Below are positions 57,701 through 64,000 of a stretch of 64,000 nucleotides of DNA, one piece after another. The DNA is from Thermothielavioides terrestris NRRL 8126. Its lineage: Eukaryota; Ascomycota; Sordariomycetes; Sordariales; Chaetomiaceae. Below the pieces are notes generated by a model. That model had not been told where the DNA came from. It saw nothing but the letters and a program-made list of their open reading frames with translations, and made no database searches. Position 1 is the stretch's first letter. Every line of letters begins with the position of its first letter. The stretch is taken from assembly GCF_000226115.1 (NCBI RefSeq), contig NC_016460.1:3410001-3474000 (forward strand), written 5' to 3'. The position numbers and the translations under genes are program-made.

Positions 57701-59315
57701 ATCAACTCCCTCGTGGTGCCGTTCTCTGGTAGCGCACCCATGGCGGCCCGTGCTTCCGGAGTGAGGCCTTGGGTCATTCCGGGCATGGCTGGATTGGACA
57801 TGGTGCCCTGGACGGACGGCGGTCTAGTATTATTTTGATGACTGAATTGCGGATTCAGCGTCGTCCGCCCGGGGACCGGCCGCGCTCCTTGCTGCGCCTG
57901 GGCCTGGGCAGCCGTAGGGTCCATCTTGACCTGGGGCATGCCGAATGGCGGTTGCACCTGAGGCGGCCGCGGCGTCTGGTTTGGGCCCGGTTGGCTGCCG
58001 GGCGCAGGCTGCTGGGGGAGCCCGGCCATCACACCCGGCGTTGCGTTTCGGCCAGGAGCGGTACTGGCGGGCACCACCATTTGCCCGGCACGCTGTGCAA
58101 GGATGCCCATCTGCTGATCGTTGCGGATACTCTCCATGCTCGGAGCAAACATTTGGCCGTCAGCCGCGACTCCTTGCTGAGCCAAGCTGCTGATGAGGGC
58201 GGGATTCATCTGGGCGCCGGGGTGCGGTCCCTGCGGCATCGCGCCGGCCGGGACGCCCGGTCGCTGCTGCATGACGGTTCGCGGCGGCGGCGCCTTGCCC
58301 TGCAAAAAGTTGTGCGCGTAATGCTGGTACCAGACCAAGGCGAGGTCCCGGCCGTTAGCCGCGCACTCGGCCAGCTGAGCCGGGCTCATCTTCTGCTGCA
58401 TCATTTGCCGGAGCGTGGCTTTATGGTGCTCGGGCGTCGAGTTCAGCCACTTCACCGCCAGCTCGTGAACCCGCGCTTTGTCCTGCGGACTCAGCTGGCT
58501 AAAATCGCTGGGGAAGGGCGTTTGCCGTACTTGTCCCATCGGCATCGGAAACTGGCGCTGGTCCGGTCGGTTCTGGAGCATGCCCGGTGGGGCCATTCCC
58601 ATGCCCAGTTGTTGCGGCTGCTGGGCCATCGCAGGAACCTGCATCGGGCTCTGCATGGGCTGGAATCCAGGGTGAGGCGGCTGTGCCAAGCCCCTCGCGG
58701 CCATCTGGTTCATGATCATTTGCTGCTGCTGCTGTTGCTGATGTCGCTGTTGGGCCGCCTGCAGCTGGGCTTGCCTTGCAGCGTCGTTGCTGAGCTGGTT
58801 CTGGAGGTCGGGGACGTTCAACTGCCGACGCTTGAACATTTCCTGGGTCCTCGTCTGCATGGCGTGGTCATAGGATTGCTAAGCCAGTGTTAGCGGTACC
58901 TCCGAGCGAAAAGACGGCAGACAGGTGAGTGGCCTCTACCTTATCGGGCGACTGCAAAAAGGCCTTCTTCTCAAGCTCCAGTGCCCCGTGGCAATACTTC
59001 ATCCACTCGCCCTGACTGGGAAATGCCAGCAACGTGTTCGACACTCTGTGCAGGCGTTAGCAAACGGTAACGGGAGGAGCGAAAGCGAGGAGGAGAGGAA
59101 TCCTACAAACTCATGGCTTGCCGGAATCTGTCCTGAATGCTGACGCTGCGCTGCCACGAATTCATGGGCGCCATGCTCGCACTCTGCATCAGAGCACTGT
59201 ACACTATTTTTTGTAGCTGTTGGTTTGGCTGCTGCTGTTGTTGCTGTTGCTGTTGCTGTTGCTGCAGCAGCAGCATCTGGCCGTTCGCGGCCATCTGCGG
59301 CATATTGGCGGCCAT
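54713..59315 (-). CDS. Mediator tail subunit Med15 (Gal11-like)
   Basis: The model has exons 59315-59107, 59045-58940, 58878-56272 and 56209-54713, 1,472 aa; introns of about 61 nt. The first join gives FRQAMSLVSNTLLAFPSQ, restoring a three-helix KIX-like domain (about residues 28-115) with MNSWQRSVSIQDRFRQ and KAFLQSPDKQSYDHAMQTR, the activator-binding module of Med15. The protein is Gln/Pro/Met-rich with several polyglutamine runs. A middle block (VWAISQTPQGRASLNSM) and a C-terminal block (RMFFKTRLKVARQYADPP, then TKDELDQFINMMDSMRQ) are conserved-looking. Cys1161, Cys1166, His1182 and His1187 form a possible C2H2 zinc site. Med15 couples activators, including Zn2Cys6 proteins, to RNA polymerase II. 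The assignment rests on the KIX region and composition, so related Gln-rich coactivators remain possible. Confidence 0.72.
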
Positions 59316-62313
59316 TGCCGCGTAGGGATAACTGGCTTAGCCTCTCTGAACGGTGGATGCCGCTAGACAATGGGGGAGCAAACCCGAAGCACACCCGGAG
59401 GACAGAATTGGGAAACGGCGCCCGTCGAGTTGGACCAGGACCGGTGTTCCAAGAGCACCGGACCACCAACTGGCTGCACGCCGTTTATGAAATACAGCAG
59501 GCGTCCATAAAAGAAAGAGGCTGCGCAAAGACGGAGAGCGGCCAGGTGGACGGAAGGATGAGGGCGGCCGGCGCGTCAGCGGCGGGGGGGTAGCCGGGCT
59601 GGTCGACGAGGCCGCAACTTGGTAAACTCGAATGCGCGGAACACAGCCGTCAAATTGAGCGATTCGCGGGCTACCGGTGATGCACGGGGGCCCTATTGAC
59701 AAGTCGCCTGCGCAGCGGCAGCATCTGTTTCCAGGATGGAAACTGATCGGTCGGGTTGCGAGGCTTCGCGAGGCGAGGGTTCGAAAGTGGAAGGAGCACG
59801 AGGAATTTCGCCGACGCTTTGCACTGAGGGCCGGAAGTGAAATCGCTCGTTTCAAAGATTCGAACGATGCCTTGGTTTCTTCGTCAGTTGCTTGGTGTTC
59901 GTGAAAAGTTGCGAGGAGCAGGAACGGGCGGTGATGGTGGATCGCGGAAGTCGGACGCGGATCGTGCAAAGACGCCAAGCAGAGACAGCGGGTGCAGGCG
60001 GCGAAACCAAGCACGCAAAAAGGAAGAAAAAAAGGGTAAAAGGCACGAGTTGAGCGGATGCAGGCAAGACGAACGAGAGCGCGGCTGCAAAGGCAGAATA
60101 CCTACCCACTGCGATCACAGGTGCCTGGAAAATGGCTGAGGACCGGCGAGAACAATGCGTCGACGGTGGGAACCAGGAAGATGGAGAAGGTGGGAGTTAG
60201 AAAGAGAAGCTGGCTTGGGACCAGGGCAGGGCGGGTGAAGTGGGCTGCTGTGGTCAGTCCTGCTGGGCGGGTAAGTGTCTGGGGTGGGGCCCGGCCAAAA
60301 GCCAAGACCCAGATTGGGTTGCTCTGGGCGCGCTGCGTCCCGATACGTACTGCAGGGTACCAAGCCGGGTGGGGCGAGGGGAATGAGAAAGGTTCCCCCT
60401 TTGTCACTTCCTGCAGCCCGAGATTTAAGCACCCTTCTCCATATCAACTATTCGGTACCCGACAATGCGCTGCGGCTGGATATTCTTCAACACAAAAGAA
60501 GAGCATTGTCGTCGTTGCTGCCGGGCCGACTTCGTCCACTTCGACAGCGGCCCAGATCACATGGCCCGCACTTGCACCACCTCTGCGCGGAGCGTCGGGC
60601 GATTGGCAAAGCCTGGACTGCATACATCGAGTGAGGCAGCTGTGGTCCCATCGCAGCTCACAGCCTGACCTAGGACGGTGAAAGTTTCCTCGAGGAATTG
60701 CAAGCCAGAGACTTCTGCCTACGTTTCATGATAGGGTTTTATATCTTCTCTTCCCAGAGACGAGCACCACGGACACCCGCAAAGTGGAGCGCCATATCGA
60801 TCCTAGGAGACAAGTTCAGGTTGTTCTTTCACTGTTGGGTGGGCAAACCGGAAACAGAGTCGGTCGCTTCCTTAGAATTTCCTCTGCCACTGCTTGGCCT
60901 GTATTCCGTACCGCCGCAACGGTCACTTTACTATGGCAATGCGGACAGGAAGGAAGGCCAAGTGAGGACGATGGAACTGCCCGTGATGGCAGCCCGCAGG
61001 TGACATTGCGGGTACGGCGCATGGAGTGGACGGAGTACACTGCTAAACGCGCTGCGGATACTCTCCCAGGGGGCGATTGGCCCAATCAAAGCGGTAGTTG
61101 GAATGCACATCCCGCAATGCTAATTGACCCCTGCCTGTCTTGTCGTCTTGTATGTCTTCAAGACGACAGGGGCGCAGGGTCCGGGGCCTGAAAATCACAG
61201 TCAGAGCCAGCCAGGCAACACATTTCTTACAATCCCGCCCGTGCTCTGTCTAGCTGATATTTTACCACGGTAGTAAATTGGCAGGACCCTCCCTCTCGTT
61301 AGGTGGTTCTCGTGCAAACAGCGGTGGGCTAACGTGGCGTACTGTAATTTCGAGTCCGTACCGCGTACGGAGTACCCCGAATACCACGGGACCACACCGA
61401 CTGAAGCTCACTTGTTCTACCATCTAGGTACCTACCTCAGCTACTGTAATACATGGTGCATTTTCTCTCTTTTCGTGAGGACCAGTTGAGGCAGGTTATT
61501 TTAGGAGTCACTTTGCCAAAGAAACGAATTTGCAATGGAGAGAGAAAATAAGGCCTCGAACTTTGGTTAAGGCCAGGGGGCAGACGGGACAGCTGTGCAA
61601 GCGCGCTCTTGACAGCCGCGACCCAACAAGACAGGCACCTATCCCTGGAGGTTGCTCAACCAATACACGCCAGCTTGTCGAGCAACAAGTAAGCAGCTTC
61701 TCTCGTTCTCTCACCGTTTCGCAAATCGCAGGCGCTGAAGACTGGCATGCCAATTCGTCGGAAAATCGCTCACTTCGAACAGGTCGGACCTGGCAAGTAG
61801 AAAGGTAAGGTAGGGGCCCAATTATTGTTGCGTTTTGTTCTTGCCCGGCCGCTCTGACGCCGGCGCACCTGCACAGCGCAGAGTAGGCTCGGGGTGAGGC
61901 TGATGGCTGGACAGCCATCCTCCGCCATTCAACGTGCATTCGTGCATTCGGCAAAGTTATCCGCACACCTAATGCAGGGCCGAACATAGGTAAGTACGGA
62001 ATACACATTCTATTGCCAGCCTTCCCTTGGCCGGCCTCATTTCTTCAGCCTGGCCAGCATGAGAGGCGCACAGCGAGATGTTCTGGGCACGGTTACTGTC
62101 TACCTATGCGCCCGATGGCTTAATACCTCGAGTCCTGTCCTGTGGACGGATACTGTGGCGATGTCTTCCGCACGCTCCAGTGACAATGTTCTTGTACAGT
62201 ATTGTCGCAACATGCGGTAGGTCTGACCGAGATGGATTCTGACAACGTGCGAGGATCAGAGCCAGGGTACCCTTGCTCAGCCACTTGGGCGCCCTTGGCG
62301 ACCACGCGGTAGA
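59316..62313. other. Region upstream of Med15, no secure gene
   Basis: This 3.0-kb stretch probably includes the Med15 promoter and leader. Open frames of up to about 200 codons occur (for example 60058-60681), but they lack domains or splice support. A weak small-ORF candidate is listed separately. Confidence 0.5.
60465..60668 (+). CDS. Candidate small Cys-rich protein (uncertain)
   Basis: An ATG with A at -3 opens a 67-aa frame beginning MRCGWIFFNTKEEHC, with a Cys pair and a third Cys shortly after (HCRRCC), then an acidic DFVHFDSGPDH stretch and another Cys. The first half looks more protein-like than the second, so the real gene could be spliced. Only the cysteine pattern and start context support it. 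It could equally be a chance frame in GC-rich DNA. Confidence 0.2.
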   Translation: MRCGWIFFNTKEEHCRRCCRADFVHFDSGPDHMARTCTTSARSVGRLAKPGLHTSSEAAVVPSQLTA

Positions 62314-62702
62314 CGTTAAAGAGGTCCCGCCAAGACTAATTTCGGCCAATTGTCGGCAATGTTTTTACAACGTTTTTACACAACCCCAATCGCCAAGGCG
62401 TTTGCACTATCGCCAAGGCGTTTAAGCGGTTAGTTCGCCGGGGGTACGGGGGGCGGCACCAGCCCCCCGCTAGTTAGGATTTAGGTTAAGGTTAGGATAC
62501 GCATTATAGTTGAAGTGCGGGTTATCCTCGTTTTCTTTTTTTTCGATTTGGTTGAGGTATCGTAAAGTTGTTGTTGCTGCTAGTCTTCGTGATTTTGCAT
62601 TGTTGATATTCGAAGTTGTAGCGGCCTCGCTCACCCTTGGCGATTTGTAATTACTTGTACACGGCAGTCTCCGAAATTAGTCTTGGCGGGACCTCTTTAA
62701 CG
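62314..62702 (+). mobile_element. MITE-like element copy 1, 32-bp terminal inverted repeats
   Basis: It is 389 bp long and begins CGTTAAAGAGGTCCCGCCAA; its last 32 bases are the exact reverse complement of the first 32. Inside are two ATCGCCAAGGCGTTT direct repeats, a G-run/C-run hairpin near 62446-62469 and TTAGG-like motifs. There is no coding capacity, so it would need a transposase in trans. TA lies symmetrically near each edge, compatible with a TA-duplicating (Tc1/mariner-like) family. Confidence 0.75.
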
Positions 62703-62793
62703 ACGACCGACCACGCCTGCCCGGTCCAGGGTGCCTTGCGCCCTCGACTTCCAAGTTTGGAGGCAGAATATCCCAACGGCTCCCAACGCTGGA

Positions 62794-63172
62794 GGTTATA
62801 GAGGTCCCGCCAAGACCAATTTCGGCCAATTGTCGGCTATGTTTTTACAACGTTTTTACGTAACCCCGATCGCCAAGGCGTTTGCTCTATCGCCAAGGGT
62901 TAGTTCGCCGGGGGTGTGGGGGGCGGCGCTAGCCCCCCGCTAGTTAGGATTCGAGTTAAGGTTAGGGTGCGGGTCAAGGTTAGGGTATAGGTTATCCTCC
63001 TTTTTTTTTTTTTTAATTTGGTTGAGGTTTAGTAAAGTTGTTGCTACGAGTCTTCGCGATTTTACATTGTTGATGTTGCTCTAAGTCGTCGCGGCCCCGC
63101 TCACCCCATGGCGATTGTAAATACTTGTAAGCGGCAACCTCCGAAATTAGTCTTGGCGGGACCTCTATAACC
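62794..63172 (+). mobile_element. MITE-like element copy 2, 32-bp terminal inverted repeats
   Basis: It is 379 bp long, in the same orientation as copy 1 and 91 bp beyond it, beginning GGTTATAGAGGTCCCGCCAA. The terminal repeats match with one mismatch (ACC against ACT). The interior aligns with copy 1, with a few short deletions, including loss of the second ATCGCCAAGGCGTTT unit. It carries a poly-T run near 63001-63014. Confidence 0.75.
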
Positions 63173-64000
63173 ACGACCCTCCCAACCGCGTGGCAGCCCA
63201 AAACAGCTGGTTCTGACTCGACAGCTTTGGGAGTGAGCAAGTCGACTTCATATCTGCGTATCGCACAAGGGAAGAGATCAGATCTTTGGATGAGGCCGGG
63301 ATGTCTACAGAGTTGCCCTCGCCTGTCATCTATGGCCCCACTCGCTGGTAACGGTCATGTTACGGCGGTCTGTGTTGCTGCATGCCCTCCCTGTCTCTTA
63401 TCCTTCCAAAACAACAGTGTACGGTATACTGAGGTACATGTACAGTACTTACCGTTATCCCTGACACTCGGTGTGCAACGTCGATGCAAGTCAACCAACT
63501 CTGCCGAAGGCTCTCTCGCAGATTCTCCCGAAAAAGCGAAGAGATCACGCTCGCTCTGAACTTGGCCTTCATTTTAAGCTTGAGGGCGTACATCGGGTTT
63601 CGCCCGCGCGCAGAAATGGATGCTGGCAGGACCCGATCTTGGTTGGCCTGGGCGATCCACCATCGAGCTGCCTCAACGCTGGCAGGGATGAGATTGGTGG
63701 TTTCACGGGTCAATCGTCCCAGCTTCCCAAACCGGGCGGCTTCCCAGACGGCTTCCTGTGACCACGAAAATCCACGGCCTGCGCTCCCCTTATATATTCA
63801 TACTTTTAGAAAAATGAAGGACGACAGTGACAGTCAAGTACCAGGGCTTGGACGCCGCGAAGGATGAAGAAAACATGTGCGTCTCCGGTCCCTCGACATG
63901 GCCGACAACGTGGTGCTACGTCAAATTACGGCTGCGCAGATAACCGCTGCTATCAGGGTCGAGCTGATGTCACAAACTCCAGAGTACTAGGTAGCCACTC
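63173..64000. other. Window end, no supported gene
   Basis: Several open frames of about 100 codons on both strands lack domain or composition support. A gene starting beyond the edge could have its promoter here. Confidence 0.5.

Noticed and set aside
57769..58893. 374-codon plus-strand frame opposite Med15
   Set aside because: It is an antisense shadow of the Gln/Pro-rich exon 3; no motif and no supporting splice signal.
62940..62990. Internal telomeric repeat
   Set aside because: TTAGGG occurs only as isolated units in the MITE-like copies, not as a tandem array.
1..64000. CRISPR arrays, operons or bacterial-type features
   Set aside because: The window is fungal nuclear DNA with spliceosomal introns; no spaced palindromic repeats were seen.

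Overview
The window is nuclear DNA of a filamentous ascomycete (Pezizomycotina, most likely Sordariomycetes). Evidence: short GT..AG introns of about 49-190 nt, GC-rich coding sequence, Zn(II)2Cys6, Med15, NRDE-2 and Whi5-type genes, and a block showing C-to-T decay in CpA context on both strands, the signature of repeat-induced point mutation (RIP). The species cannot be fixed from sequence alone; codon style and gene content would fit a Sordariales genome.

Region 1 (1-16291) is a nested transposon block. An AT-rich, RIP-eroded retroelement (1-3163, with eroded coding sequence again at about 13950-14870) is interrupted by a 10.6-kb Ty3/gypsy chromovirus (3164-13754). That element has 249-bp LTRs, a TTTTT target duplication, a single-frame gag-pol with protease, RT, RNase H, integrase and a terminal chromodomain, and two extra divergent ORFs between pol and the 3' LTR. 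A 1.15-kb non-autonomous LTR element (15137-16286; 282-bp LTRs; TCTTT duplication) sits at the edge and is not RIP-mutated.

Region 2 (16292-64000) is euchromatic. In order: an atypical short-chain dehydrogenase (+), a Zn2Cys6 regulator (+), a seven-helix membrane protein with an apparent homopolymer frameshift (-), separase (-), a small mitochondrial-type membrane protein (+), a class II sirtuin (-), a mitochondrial CDF metal transporter (+), a CLC chloride transporter (-), NRDE-2 (+), a Whi5/Nrm1-like repressor (-) and Mediator Med15 (-). Several are cell-cycle or expression regulators (separase, Whi5-like, Med15, NRDE-2, sirtuin), but nothing indicates a co-regulated cluster. They form divergent pairs (separase/198-aa protein, sirtuin/CDF, CLC/NRDE-2) and convergent pairs (198-aa protein/sirtuin with 54 bp between stop codons).

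Region 3 (59316-64000) has no secure gene but carries two same-orientation copies of a roughly 380-bp element with 32-bp terminal inverted repeats. Exon boundaries were placed by eye from splice consensus, frame continuity and protein sense; transcript data would be needed to confirm them. All functions are inferred from motifs.
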